A stretch of DNA of 64,000 bases from DATJBF01 sp035515475 (GCA_035515475.1 DATJBF010000082.1:1-64000); one strand, 5' to 3'. Positions 51,907 through 60,427 are shown, counted from the stretch's first letter. The notes: generated from the letters alone by a model not told the origin. Translations and numbers: made by a program.

Positions 51907-53682
51907 TCACGCTCTCGGCAACGTGAAGTAGAACGTGCTGCCTTTCTCGAGTTGGCTTTCGGCCCAGACCCGGCCGCCGTGGGCTTGGACGATATGTTTG
52001 ACGATGGAAAGGCCGAGGCCGGTGCCGCCGAGTTCCCGGCTGCGGGCCTTGTCGACGCGGTAGAACCGCTCGAAAATGTGCGGCAAATGCTCGGGCGCGA
52101 TCCCCGGACCGTTGTCGCCGACGGCGGCCTCGATCACCCCGTCCTTCTCGTAGGCCGCAATCGTGACGCCACTACCGACCTGGGTGTATTTGACGGCATT
52201 GTCGAGCAGGTTGAACAGCACCTGGTGCAAGCGTTGCGCGTCGGCCCGCGCGGCAGGGAGTTGCTCGGGGATTTCCAGGGACACCGTGGTAGATTTCTTC
52301 TGGGCCTGACGGGCCAGCTCGTTCACGACCGATTGCGCCGCCGCCCGCAGGGAAATCGGTTCGAGGTTCAGGCGGGCCTGTTGTGATTCCAACGCGGAAA
52401 TGCTCAGCAGATCGCCGATGAGCGCCTCCAATCGTTGGGAGTGACGCTGGATCGTCTGGAGGAATTGTTTGGCCGTGGCCGGGTCGGGCGGTTGACTGTC
52501 GAGCAACGTCTCGACGTACCCTTTGATGATCGACAGCGGTGTGCGCAGTTCGTGGCTGACGTTGGCCACGAACTCGCGGCGGGTGTTCTCGAACTGCCGC
52601 ATCCGCGTGATGTCGTGGAACACGATGACGGCTCCCGTGAATGCGCCATCGTGGCCTTGCAGGCGCGTGGCGCTCAGTTCGTAAGCGCGCTCGTTGGGTG
52701 TCAGAAACGTCAGCTCGCGGTCCGAAACGTCGCCTTTTTGGACGACTTCCGTGACGAGTTCCTGCAGCGAAACGTTGCGAAATGCCTCCAACACCGTCTT
52801 GCCGGAAGCTTCCAAGCTGATTCCGAATTGACGCTGCAAAGCACGATTGGTCAGCCGAACCTTCCCGTCGGTCCCCACCACGAGAACGCCCTCGGTCATG
52901 CCGGCCAGGATCCCGCTCAACTCGGCTTTTTCTTCGCCCAGCTCGCGCAGCCGCGTTTCGAGCTGGGTGGACATGTTGTTGAGCGCCGCCGCCAGTTCGC
53001 TCAGTTCACCGGTGACGCGCGTCGGGGCCTTCTGTGAAAAATCGCCGCGTGCCACCCGCGCCGCGACTTCGCGCATCTGCAGAATCGGCCGCGTCACGCG
53101 CCGGGACATCCAAAACAGAAGGGGTATGGCGGCGAGTCCAACCACGATGCCCGACACGGCAACGGTGCGGAGGACGTGGGCGGTGGTGTGCCGGATCTCC
53201 ACCAACGGGAGCGCCACGCGGACGATTCCGTCGAGTTTATCATTGCGAACCGGCACCGCTACGTACAGCAAATCAACGCCGATGGTGTGACTGTGGCGCG
53301 TGGTACTGCCAACGCCTTCGTGAATGGCCTGTTGGACCTCGGGTCGGGCCAGGTGGTTTTCGATATTCTTCAGTTCGCTCTCAGGCTTGTCGGATTCGCC
53401 AATCACCGTCCCGTCGGACGCGATCACCGTGATGCGGAGGCCGGACTCTTTCGAGAGATCGTGGCAGAGGTGGTTGATGTCCGCGAGGTTGGGTTGCGAC
53501 GCCGCGAGCCGGGCCGCAAAGACGTCGCGCACGACGATGGCGTCGCGCTTCAGGTCTCCACGAATCTGCTGCACCAGATAGGGCGGCAACGTGATCCGAA
53601 TGGCGACGTAGACCACCAGCAGCAAGTCCACCAGCAGGACCGCCAACCCGAAGAACCATTTCCATGGTAGTGACAAGTTCAC
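51907..53682 (-). CDS. phoR: Phosphate-regulon type sensor histidine kinase
   Basis: The 591-residue membrane kinase has an N-terminal membrane segment (WFFGLAVLLVDLLLVVYVAI), a periplasmic region of about 130 residues, a second segment (VAVSGIVVGLAAIPLLFWM), HAMP (RRVTRPILQMREVAARVARGD) and PAS (ILAGMTEGVLVVGTDG). The H-box FVANVSHELRTPLS has H377, and the ATPase boxes are NLLDNAVKY, DNGPGI and GGTGLGLSIVKHIV. PhoR autophosphorylates and controls PhoB. Its own regulator gene lies 1.85 kb away at 55534, with the DUF47-pit operon between them on the opposite strand. The domain order matches PhoR. Confidence 0.88.
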   Translation of the reverse strand: MNLSLPWKWFFGLAVLLVDLLLVVYVAIRITLPPYLVQQIRGDLKRDAIVVRDVFAARLAASQPNLADINHLCHDLSKESGLRITVIASDGTVIGESDKPESELKNIENHLARPEVQQAIHEGVGSTTRHSHTIGVDLLYVAVPVRNDKLDGIVRVALPLVEIRHTTAHVLRTVAVSGIVVGLAAIPLLFWMSRRVTRPILQMREVAARVARGDFSQKAPTRVTGELSELAAALNNMSTQLETRLRELGEEKAELSGILAGMTEGVLVVGTDGKVRLTNRALQRQFGISLEASGKTVLEAFRNVSLQELVTEVVQKGDVSDRELTFLTPNERAYELSATRLQGHDGAFTGAVIVFHDITRMRQFENTRREFVANVSHELRTPLSIIKGYVETLLDSQPPDPATAKQFLQTIQRHSQRLEALIGDLLSISALESQQARLNLEPISLRAAAQSVVNELARQAQKKSTTVSLEIPEQLPAARADAQRLHQVLFNLLDNAVKYTQVGSGVTIAAYEKDGVIEAAVGDNGPGIAPEHLPHIFERFYRVDKARSRELGGTGLGLSIVKHIVQAHGGRVWAESQLEKGSTFYFTLPRA

Positions 53683-53784
53683 GTTCCCGCCCCACGATAG
53701 CGGACGGCGTCGGCCGATTCAATGAAATCGGCAGCCTCCCAAAAAACGCTCCAGCAACTTGTTGCCATTCCCGCCGGATTCCGT

Positions 53785-53801
53785 TACACAATTGTAACAC
53801 A
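53785..53801 (-). promoter_or_regulatory. Pho box candidate between phoR and the pit operon
   Basis: On the minus strand the site reads TGTTAC-AATTG-TGTAAC, two TGTNAC half-sites 11 bp apart. On the plus strand the same bases give GTTACA/TGTAAC arms. It lies about 20 nt before the DUF47 start and 103 nt before phoR, so it could serve either operon. Confidence 0.5.
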
Positions 53802-53821
53802 CTGACTGCGAGAGGGCCCCC

Positions 53822-54448
53822 ATGCTGAAACAATTGATACCGCAAGAGTACGATTTCTTTAAGTCGTTCGATCTGGCCACCGAGCAAGCCGTCCGCGCGG
53901 CGAAACTGCTGTTGAAATTGACGGAAGATTACGCGAATGCCGACCCCATTGCGCGCGAGTTGAACGAGGTCGAGCACGCCTGCGACGACGTGGCTCATCG
54001 CACGATGGACCAGCTCAACAAGTCGTTCATCACGCCCCTGGATCGCGAGGACATCCACGTGATGATCCTGCGGATTGACGACGTGGTGGATTTGACCAAC
54101 GCCTCCGCCAATCGCATGGCATTCTTCGGCATCAAGAAGCCCACGCAGCACGCTGTCAATCTGGCCAAGCAAATCGTGCGCGGCTGTGAGAAGCTTGCCG
54201 AAGCCGTCCACGGTATGCGCTCGACCAAAAGCTACCAGCAGGTCATGCGCGATTGCATCGTCGTGCATGAGGTTGAGAACGCCGCCGATGACATTCTCCA
54301 CGCGGCGCTGGCGGAATTGTTTGCGACCGAGAAGAACGCCATCGAAGTCATCAAGTGGAAGGACATTTACGAAACGATGGAGAAGGTCACCGACCGCCTG
54401 GAGGACGTCGCCAACGTTCTGCAAGGGGTCATCGTCAAGATGAGTTGA
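53822..54448 (+). CDS. DUF47 / PhoU-like accessory protein for Pit
   Basis: The 208-residue helical cytosolic protein has the DUF47 pattern: MLKQLIPQEYDFFKSFDLAT, the metal-type helix LNEVEHACDDVAHRTMDQL, RIDDVVDLTNASANRM and DRLEDVANVLQGVIVKM at the end. Such proteins are paired with Pit phosphate transporters and are thought to regulate them, as PhoU does for Pst. The pit gene starts 26 nt downstream. A Pho-box-like repeat precedes the gene. Confidence 0.92.
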   Translation: MLKQLIPQEYDFFKSFDLATEQAVRAAKLLLKLTEDYANADPIARELNEVEHACDDVAHRTMDQLNKSFITPLDREDIHVMILRIDDVVDLTNASANRMAFFGIKKPTQHAVNLAKQIVRGCEKLAEAVHGMRSTKSYQQVMRDCIVVHEVENAADDILHAALAELFATEKNAIEVIKWKDIYETMEKVTDRLEDVANVLQGVIVKMS

Positions 54449-54474
54449 GACCACGCGCGGCCACGGAAACCCAA

Positions 54475-55524
54475 ATGTCAGCTTTCCTGCGCGACATCGC
54501 CCAGATCCTCCAGCACCCGTATGTTGCCCTGATTTTTTTCACCGCCCTGGCGTTCGATTTCATCAACGGATTCCACGACGCCGCCAACTCCATTGCCACG
54601 ATCGTCGGCACGCGCGTCCTCCGACCATTCCAAGCAGTCGTCTGGGCGGCCTGGTGGAACTTCGCCGCAGCATGGTTCTTCGGCGTCCACGTGGCCAACG
54701 CCGTCGCCAACTGGGTCTACGCCGATTACGTCACCGTCGAAGTCATTTGGGCGGGTCTGCTCGGCGCCATCGTCTGGAACCTCATCACCTGGTACGCCGG
54801 GTTGCCGTCCAGTTCGTCGCACGCGTTGCTCGGCGGGTTCGGCGGGGCCGCCATCGTGCACGCGGGACAATGGCACGGCGTGCTGCATACCGCCAAGGTG
54901 GTCGCCACCGTGGAATTCATCGTGATCGCGCCGCTGATAGGCATGGTGCTCGGTCTCGTGTTTGTCTTCATTGTCATGTGGGTGTTCCGCAAGGTTTCCC
55001 CGATCAAGATCGACCGTTGGTTCCGGGTCGCTCAGCTCGGCTCAGCCGCCGCGTACAGCCTCGGGCACGGCACGAATGACGCGCAAAAGACGATGGGCAT
55101 CATTGCGGCGTTGCTGTACGCCAGCATTTGGAGAGGACAACAGGCGGCGTTTGCCGCGGGCAAGATCGAATTCCCCTTCTGGGTCGTGACCGTCTGTTAC
55201 CTGACGATTGCTCTCGGCACGATGGCGGGCGGTTGGCGCATCGTGAAGACCATGGGCATGCGCATCACCAAACTCCGACCCTACGACGGTGCCTGCGCCG
55301 AGGTCGCCGCGGCCACATCGCTGTTCACCTCCACGGCCATGGGCATCCCGGTGAGCACGACCCACGTGATTACCGGCGCGATTGTCGGCGTCGGCGCGGT
55401 ACATCGACTCTCTGCGGTGCGCTGGGGTGTGGCGCGCCGGGTGGTCTGGGCGTGGGTGTTGACAGTCCCGTGCGCGGCCATCGTGGCGGCCGGAGTGTTC
55501 AGCGGCCTGAAGTTGATCCGCTAG
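54475..55524 (+). CDS. pit: Low-affinity inorganic phosphate transporter, Pit family
   Basis: The 349-residue inner-membrane protein has the duplicated Pit signature: FINGFHDAANSIATIVGTRVL near the N-terminus and AYSLGHGTNDAQKTMGIIAALL in the second half, with about ten membrane segments and GIPVSTTHVITGAIVGVG. It imports phosphate using the proton gradient. ATG 54475 gives the family start; the frame runs further upstream inside the DUF47 gene. It is convergent with phoB (9-nt gap). Confidence 0.95.
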   Translation: MSAFLRDIAQILQHPYVALIFFTALAFDFINGFHDAANSIATIVGTRVLRPFQAVVWAAWWNFAAAWFFGVHVANAVANWVYADYVTVEVIWAGLLGAIVWNLITWYAGLPSSSSHALLGGFGGAAIVHAGQWHGVLHTAKVVATVEFIVIAPLIGMVLGLVFVFIVMWVFRKVSPIKIDRWFRVAQLGSAAAYSLGHGTNDAQKTMGIIAALLYASIWRGQQAAFAAGKIEFPFWVVTVCYLTIALGTMAGGWRIVKTMGMRITKLRPYDGACAEVAAATSLFTSTAMGIPVSTTHVITGAIVGVGAVHRLSAVRWGVARRVVWAWVLTVPCAAIVAAGVFSGLKLIR

Positions 55525-55533
55525 ACCAATTGC

Positions 55534-56220
55534 CTACGGCTGCGCGGTGAACCGATAGCCGACACCCCGCACCGTCTCGACGTAGTCGGCGGCCTTGCCG
55601 AGCTTTTCGCGCAGGCGACGCATGTGCGTGTCCACCGTGCGCGTGTCGACGTCGCCCTCGTAACCCCACACGTCCGTGAGCAATCGGTCCCGGGATTGAA
55701 CGCGGCCTCGCCGTTCCATTAGCGTGGCGAGCAGTTTGAATTCGGTAACCGTCAACTCGATGACTTTGCCTTTGTGGCTGACCTCGTGTTTGCCAATGTC
55801 CACGGTCAGATCGCCAAACTTGAGCACCTCGGCGGGAGCGGCCTTGCCGCTGGCGCGGCGCAGCACCGTCTTCACCCGCAACACCATCTCTCGCGGACTG
55901 AACGGCTTGGTCACATAATCGTCGGCGCCCAACTCCAGGCCGACGACCCGGTCCACTTCCTCGGCCTTGGCCGTGAGCATGATGATGGGAATATGGGCGG
56001 TCTTGGAATCGGCTTTCAGTTGACGGCAGACCTCGGTGCCGTCCAGCTGCGGTAGCATCAGGTCGAGAATGATCAACGACGGCACTTCGTCCTGCGCTCT
56101 CTGCAGCGCCACGGCACCGTCCCGGGCGGTGACGGTCTTGTAACCCGCCTTCTGAAGGTTGTAGACGAGCAAATCCAGCACGTCTTGCTCATCGTCGACA
56201 ATGAGTACGATCTCAGCCAT
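55534..56220 (-). CDS. phoB: Phosphate-regulon response regulator PhoB (OmpR family)
   Basis: The 228-residue regulator has a receiver domain (VDDEQ, D53 in LIILDLMLP, MLTAKAE, DYVTKPFSPREMV) and a winged-helix output domain (LTVTEFKLLATLMERRGRV, then VDTHMRRLREKLGKAADYVETVRGVGYRF). PhoB activates pst and related genes by binding Pho boxes. The phosphate genes all around and a Pho-box-like repeat just upstream of its own start support the assignment over other OmpR-type regulators. Confidence 0.9.
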   Translation of the reverse strand: MAEIVLIVDDEQDVLDLLVYNLQKAGYKTVTARDGAVALQRAQDEVPSLIILDLMLPQLDGTEVCRQLKADSKTAHIPIIMLTAKAEEVDRVVGLELGADDYVTKPFSPREMVLRVKTVLRRASGKAAPAEVLKFGDLTVDIGKHEVSHKGKVIELTVTEFKLLATLMERRGRVQSRDRLLTDVWGYEGDVDTRTVDTHMRRLREKLGKAADYVETVRGVGYRFTAQP

Positions 56221-56263
56221 GACGCCACGTTATGGCATGTCCGCGACGCCCGCGCAACGACTC

Positions 56264-56281
56264 TGTGACGATTCCGTGACG
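56264..56281 (-). promoter_or_regulatory. Pho box candidate upstream of phoB
   Basis: On the minus strand: CGTCAC-GGAAT-CGTCAC, an exact 11-bp direct repeat 44 nt upstream of the phoB start, in the 64-nt gap after ilvD. It suggests autoregulation of phoB. Confidence 0.6.
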
Positions 56282-56284
56282 CGG

Positions 56285-58546
56285 CTACGCCAGGACCGCG
56301 CCCGAACTTGCGTTGGTCACGAGCCTCTGGTAACGCGCCAGCCAGCCGGTCAATTCACGCTTCACCGGCTGCCAGGTCTTCTTGCGTTCGGCCAACTCGG
56401 CCTCGGTAACGAGGATGTCGATCTTCCGATTCGGGAAATCAATCCGCAGCCGGTCACCGGCCCGCAACAGACCGATGGGACCCCCTTCCTCGGCTTCCGG
56501 GCTGACGTGTCCGATGCATGCCCCGGCCGTGCCGCCGCTGAATCGTCCGTCGGTGATCAACGCGACCTTATCGCCGAGCCCCATGCCGGCAATGTAACTG
56601 GTTGGCGACAGCATTTCCTGCATGCCGGGCCCGCCCCGCGGGCCTTCGTTGCGGATGATCACCACGTCGCCCGCCTTGACCTTGCCGGCGAGGATGCCCG
56701 CGCAAGCGTCCTCCTGACTTTCAAAGATGACGCACGGGCCTTCGAAGACGAAACTCTCGCCGCAGGACTTCTTGAACGCGTCGCTGATGCCGGCCGTTTT
56801 CACGACGCTGCCTTGCGGGGCGAGTTGGCCATAGAGAATCGCCAGGCCGCCGTCCTTGGTGTACGCATTCGTGCCGGGTCGGATGCAATCCTGGGCGTTG
56901 AACAGGAAGGCCGGGTCGTGTGGCATGAGACCCGACGGCTCCGCCCGGGCCAGTTTCTTCGGATCGATGATAAACTCGGCGCGATAAATGAAATCGCCCT
57001 TGAATTTCGTGACGCGCAGCAGGCCGTACCGGGTTTTCTCTCCGGTCTTGGCGTAGCGCCAGAACAACAGCGCAGGCTCCTTGCGGAACGTCGCCAACTC
57101 GGCCCGCACGAGACCTTGCGCGGCGCGCATCTGCTCTTCGATGGCGGGGCGGATCTCCGCGGGACCGGTCAGCACCTTACCGTCCGGCAGTTTCAACTTC
57201 GCCTTGAGCGCGTAAATGGCCATCTGCACGTCCACATCCCCAGCATTCCACGCCGCTGCGTCGCGCCAGAGCACGACGGCGCGCGGGTCGCCGGCATGGA
57301 ACAACATCGGTTTCGGCGCGAGATTGCCGGACGCGGTCCGCGCGGCATGTCCCAGTTTGTCGGCCGGGTCCACCACAATGGCCGACGCGCCGGAAATACG
57401 CACGGCCCGGGCCACCAATGAACATTTCTCGCTGCGCACGTCCCATTCGTCGATGTTCTCGCCCATGGTCTTGCCGGTCACCGTCCGACACTCCAAATCG
57501 AGCGCCCCAAGGCGTTTCAATTCGCCAAGAATCGTGTAGATGCCGCCGGCGCGCATCACGTCTTGCACGTGGTAATCGGACGACGGCGAGACCTTGCACA
57601 GGCACGGCACGCGCCGCGAGATGGCGTCGATGCGCGCGATGTCGTACGGGATGCCGGCTTCGCGGGCAACGGCCAGCGTGTGCAGAACCGTGTTCGTCGA
57701 GCCGCCCATCGCGACGTCGAGCGCCAACGCATTGTCGAACGCGGCCAAGGTGGCGATGTCGCGCGGTTTGAGGTCCTGTTCGACGAGCTTCACGATCATT
57801 TCGGCCGCGCGCCGGTACAGCGCTTCGCGTTCCTTCGACACGGCGAGGATGGTGCCGTTGCCGGGCAGGGCCATGCCGAGCGCCTCGCACAGGCAGTTCA
57901 TCGAATTGGCGGTGAACATGCCCGAGCACGAACCGCACGTCGGACAGGCGGATTGTTCGAGACGGGTGAGGTCGGCCTCGGTGATCTTGCCGGCCTGGAG
58001 TTCGCCGACCGCCTTGAACACGGAAATCAAATCGGATTTCTTGGCCGCCGCCTGCAAATGTTCCGGCAACTCGCCCTGCGCGGCGTGTTGGGCGATGCCG
58101 GCGGCCATCGGCCCGCCGCTGACGAAGATGGTCGGAATATTCAGCCGCATCGAGGCCATCAACATGCCGGGCACGATCTTGTCGCAATTCGGAATGCAGA
58201 CCATACCGTCGAAACAATGCGCGCGGACCATGGTTTCGACGCTGTCGGCGATCAGTTCGCGCGACGGCAACGAGTATTTCATCCCGCCGTGTCCCATGGC
58301 GATGCCGTCGTCGACGCCGATCGTATTGAAGATGAACGGGACGCCGCCGGCTTCGCGCACGAGGCGTTTCACGAGCTGGCCGATCTCGTTGAGATGGGCG
58401 TGGCCGGGGATGCAATCGGTGTAGCTGTTGCAGATGGCGATGAACGGCTTATCGAAGTCGGCTTCGGACTCGATGCTCCCGGTCGCCCGCAGCAAACTTC
58501 GATGCGGGGCGCGCTCGGCGCCGCGTTTGACGGTGTCGGATCTCAT
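56285..58546 (-). CDS. ilvD: Dihydroxy-acid dehydratase with a large internal insertion
   Basis: IlvD makes the branched-chain 2-oxo acids by dehydrating dihydroxy acids. Its iron-sulfur ligands are visible: C121 in NCDKIVPG and the CPTCGSCSGMFTANSMNC cluster (C201-C218). VDDGIAMGHGGMKYSLPSREL and the C-terminal TDGRFSGGTAGACIGHVSPEA are also typical. Family length is about 560 residues, but this protein has 753. Alignment by eye places about 180 extra residues at 371-553 (DNA about 56890-57436), between TVTGKTMGENI and YTKDGGLAILYGQLAP, with no stop or frame change. The insertion (FHAGDPRAVVLW, then YALKAKLKLPDG, LLFWRYAKTGEKTRYGLL) is not recognised. Its codon use looks like the flanks. Confidence 0.9.
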   Translation of the reverse strand: MRSDTVKRGAERAPHRSLLRATGSIESEADFDKPFIAICNSYTDCIPGHAHLNEIGQLVKRLVREAGGVPFIFNTIGVDDGIAMGHGGMKYSLPSRELIADSVETMVRAHCFDGMVCIPNCDKIVPGMLMASMRLNIPTIFVSGGPMAAGIAQHAAQGELPEHLQAAAKKSDLISVFKAVGELQAGKITEADLTRLEQSACPTCGSCSGMFTANSMNCLCEALGMALPGNGTILAVSKEREALYRRAAEMIVKLVEQDLKPRDIATLAAFDNALALDVAMGGSTNTVLHTLAVAREAGIPYDIARIDAISRRVPCLCKVSPSSDYHVQDVMRAGGIYTILGELKRLGALDLECRTVTGKTMGENIDEWDVRSEKCSLVARAVRISGASAIVVDPADKLGHAARTASGNLAPKPMLFHAGDPRAVVLWRDAAAWNAGDVDVQMAIYALKAKLKLPDGKVLTGPAEIRPAIEEQMRAAQGLVRAELATFRKEPALLFWRYAKTGEKTRYGLLRVTKFKGDFIYRAEFIIDPKKLARAEPSGLMPHDPAFLFNAQDCIRPGTNAYTKDGGLAILYGQLAPQGSVVKTAGISDAFKKSCGESFVFEGPCVIFESQEDACAGILAGKVKAGDVVIIRNEGPRGGPGMQEMLSPTSYIAGMGLGDKVALITDGRFSGGTAGACIGHVSPEAEEGGPIGLLRAGDRLRIDFPNRKIDILVTEAELAERKKTWQPVKRELTGWLARYQRLVTNASSGAVLA

Positions 58547-58664
58547 AAGTGCGTCCTTTGTATTAACTGCAACCAGTGAAGACTATAGCGGTTCTTGCCG
58601 CGACTGTAAACCTCCGGCTCGATCTGGCCGGGGTGTATCTCGTTACCGCCGCCACCGGCCGGTA

Positions 58665-58718
58665 TGTCACCCTGAGCTTGCCCCGAAAGCTTTCGGGGCG
58701 GGCGAAGGGTCTCTGTCG
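58665..58718 (+). repeat. Dispersed intergenic repeat, long copy
   Basis: TGTCACCCTGAGCTTG, a perfect 18-bp palindrome CCCCGAAAGCTTTCGGGG (58681-58698), then GCGAAGGGTCTCTGTCG. Head and tail match the shorter copy at 60342-60374, which lacks the palindrome. It sits in the gap between ilvD and the broken nucleotidyltransferase gene. Confidence 0.6.
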
Positions 58719-58728
58719 ATACCCGCGC

Positions 58729-59253
58729 TCACAGTTTCAACTCATTTCGGATTTCCAAAGGCAGCTTGTCCTTTAAGTGTGGAAGCGTCTCGACCAGCCG
58801 AATAATGTCCACGCGATCTTTCTCCCGCTTGCTCCGCCGTCACTCTGGTTCTCGGTAGGCAGCGACCTTCAACAGGATCAAGTCTTCGGGGGCGGCCACG
58901 AACAGCTTACGCCCCAGCACGGTTGCCTCGCGTCGTCGCCCGAGGCAATCCTGCAACTCGTTGTCAGTCTGGACTTGGATGCGGACGTCGGAGCGGGGCG
59001 CGGTGAGGTTCAGGCTGTGCGGAAATCGTTCGACCTGGCAGATCGGATGAAGCGATTCCTCAAGTTCTGGCAGACGGGAGGTCACGACGATCACAGCGCA
59101 ATCCAGCGTCACGACCGGCTCGGCATACGCGTTCACTGCCAGACCGCCGATCACGCAGTAGTCAATCTGGAGGGATGACAAAATTCCAAGAAAGCGGTCG
59201 AGAAAATCACTTTCATCGCGCGTCACCAGTTTCTGAAATTCTCTTGCGGTCAT
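58729..59253 (-). pseudogene. Nucleotidyltransferase-fold gene interrupted by in-frame opal codon
   Basis: The first 137 residues have a nucleotidyltransferase-like core (FLGILSSLQIDYCVIGGLAV, NAYAEPVVTLD) and the conserved DLILLKVAAYREPE. There TGA at 58840-58842 stops the frame. The next 36 codons in the same frame read RRSKREKDRVDIIRLVETLP then KLPLEIRNELKL and end in TGA at 58729. That is the C-terminus seen in related AbiEii-like/DUF6036 proteins, where KL-AxREPxRxRSKDLxDI is common, so one codon (probably CGA or GGA) became TGA. The second metal-binding aspartate expected after TLD is alanine (TLDCA), a further sign of decay. Confidence 0.78.
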
Positions 59254-59264
59254 TCACGCAGAGC

Positions 59265-59537
59265 TTACGACGGAGCGGCAATGGTGACAATGTTGACTGC
59301 GGACCATGTCGTCCGCGTGAGATGAACGCGGAATATCGGGTTGTAGATGGCAGCGGTGATGCCGAGAATCCAGACCCAGCCTTGTTGGTTACGTGCGGCG
59401 GCGCGCACGGCCACGAACGCAAACGCACCGCAGCATACCGACCGAAGCAGGATGTAGTATCCATAAGGGCTGTCCGGGTATAGCGCCCCCAGCAACATGC
59501 AGGTCGCGACAGTCTGAGGAATCCAGAGTCGTTTCAT
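59265..59537 (-). CDS. Small membrane protein, DUF6804-like
   Basis: The 90-residue protein has three hydrophobic segments: VATCMLLGALYP, YYILLRSVCCGAFAFVAV and WVWILGITAAIYNPIF, with the pattern PDSPYGYYILLR and YNPIFRVHLTRTTW that I associate with DUF6804. The function is unknown. The start is ATG 59537; a TTG 33 nt upstream is less likely. It lies 11 nt upstream of the nucleotidyltransferase gene on the same strand. Confidence 0.65.
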   Translation of the reverse strand: MKRLWIPQTVATCMLLGALYPDSPYGYYILLRSVCCGAFAFVAVRAAARNQQGWVWILGITAAIYNPIFRVHLTRTTWSAVNIVTIAAPS

Positions 59538-59668
59538 CGTGTCACCGCCGAAACAAGTAGCCAATTCCAACGATGTATGTCATTAGAGTTCAGCCGCTTT
59601 CGTGCCATTTGGGTCTCATGGCGCAGTTGTGGGGCGGACATCCTCGGAACACTTGCTCCGTGCGAGAA

Positions 59669-59701
59669 TTGACTGTGCAAGCCGGTATGATATTTTATCA
59701 T
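59669..59701 (+). promoter_or_regulatory. Toxin-antitoxin promoter with overlapping operator
   Basis: TTGACT (59669-59674) and TATTTT (59691-59696), spaced 16 bp, form a plausible promoter. The -10 box is covered by the perfect inverted repeat ATGATA-TTT-TATCAT (59687-59701), 3 nt before the antitoxin start. That is a typical autorepression layout; a transcript from here would have a very short leader. Confidence 0.5.
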
Positions 59702-59704
59702 GCC

Positions 59705-59944
59705 ATGAGCACCGAGAAGATCGCCATCACCATCGAAGAACCGTTGTTGGCCAAAGTGGACAAGCTGGTGCGTGACGGTCTGTTCCCCAATCGCAGCCGC
59801 GCGATCGCTGCGGCCATCAAACAACTGACGCGCGATGAACGGCGCGCACGGTTTCGCCGGGAACTCGCCAGGCTCAATCCCAAGGAAGAACGAGCCATGG
59901 CGGCTGAGTTTGGTGACGGAGGAGTGCCGTGGCCCGAATACTGA
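59705..59944 (+). CDS. Ribbon-helix-helix antitoxin of a MazEF-type pair
   Basis: The 79-residue protein begins EKIAITIEEPLLAKVDKLVRDG then NRSRAIAAAIKQL, a ribbon-helix-helix DNA-binding fold, followed by an acidic toxin-binding tail ending WPEY. It should neutralise the downstream toxin and repress the shared promoter. It overlaps the toxin gene by 16 nt. ATG 59705 gives the normal N-terminus; the frame extends upstream without a ribosome site. Confidence 0.88.
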   Translation: MSTEKIAITIEEPLLAKVDKLVRDGLFPNRSRAIAAAIKQLTRDERRARFRRELARLNPKEERAMAAEFGDGGVPWPEY

Positions 59945-60276
59945 GGGGCGAAATCTGGTGGGCGAATCTTGACCCGATACGCGGACGCGAGCAAGCCGGC
60001 CAGCGTCCCGTCTTGATCCTGAGCGTGGATGAATTCAACCGCGCTTCCGGGACCCCCATCGCCGTTCCGCTGACCAGTCAAGAACCGCGCGCTGGGTTTC
60101 CATTCACGATGGAAATTTGCTCCGTAAAACTGCCCAAACGGTCTTGGGTAAAAATCTCCCAGGTGAGGACGCTGGACTCGGCACGGTTTGGTTCGCGGAT
60201 CGCAAAGTTAAGCGACGACGAAGTGCAAACCGTACTCGATGGACTCGACGAAATTCTTGGCAAAGTTCGTGAGTGA
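59929..60276 (+). CDS. mazF: MazF-family mRNA interferase toxin
   Basis: The 115-residue toxin has the PemK/MazF pattern: LRGEIWWANLDPIRGREQAGQRPVLILSVDEFN, then PIAVPLTS, KRSWVKISQVRTLDSAR and LDGLDEILG. MazF enzymes cut single-stranded mRNA at short sequences. The start is GTG 59929, overlapping the antitoxin end by 16 nt, with GGAGGAG as ribosome site. The pair looks complete. Confidence 0.94.
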   Translation: MARILRGEIWWANLDPIRGREQAGQRPVLILSVDEFNRASGTPIAVPLTSQEPRAGFPFTMEICSVKLPKRSWVKISQVRTLDSARFGSRIAKLSDDEVQTVLDGLDEILGKVRE

Positions 60277-60341
60277 AACTGGTTGAACCGCTACGCTCCG
60301 TTGCCCACTGCATGAGCGGCATCCCCGCCGCGATTCCGCGC

Positions 60342-60374
60342 TGTCATTCTGAGCTTGTCGAAGAATCTCTGTCG
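60342..60374 (+). repeat. Dispersed intergenic repeat, short copy
   Basis: TGTCATTCTGAGCTTG then TCGAAGAATCTCTGTCG matches the ends of the element at 58665-58718 without its central palindrome. It lies in the 151-nt gap between mazF and the cytidine deaminase gene. Confidence 0.55.
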
Positions 60375-60427
60375 TAAGTTTATTTAACAGGTGCTGCTAC
60401 CGCTTGCCTCCGGCCGGGTGTCCCGCG

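Noticed and set aside
56890..57436. Intein as explanation of the ilvD insertion
   Set aside because: The borders lack an N-terminal Cys/Ser with block A and a C-terminal His-Asn followed by Cys/Ser/Thr.
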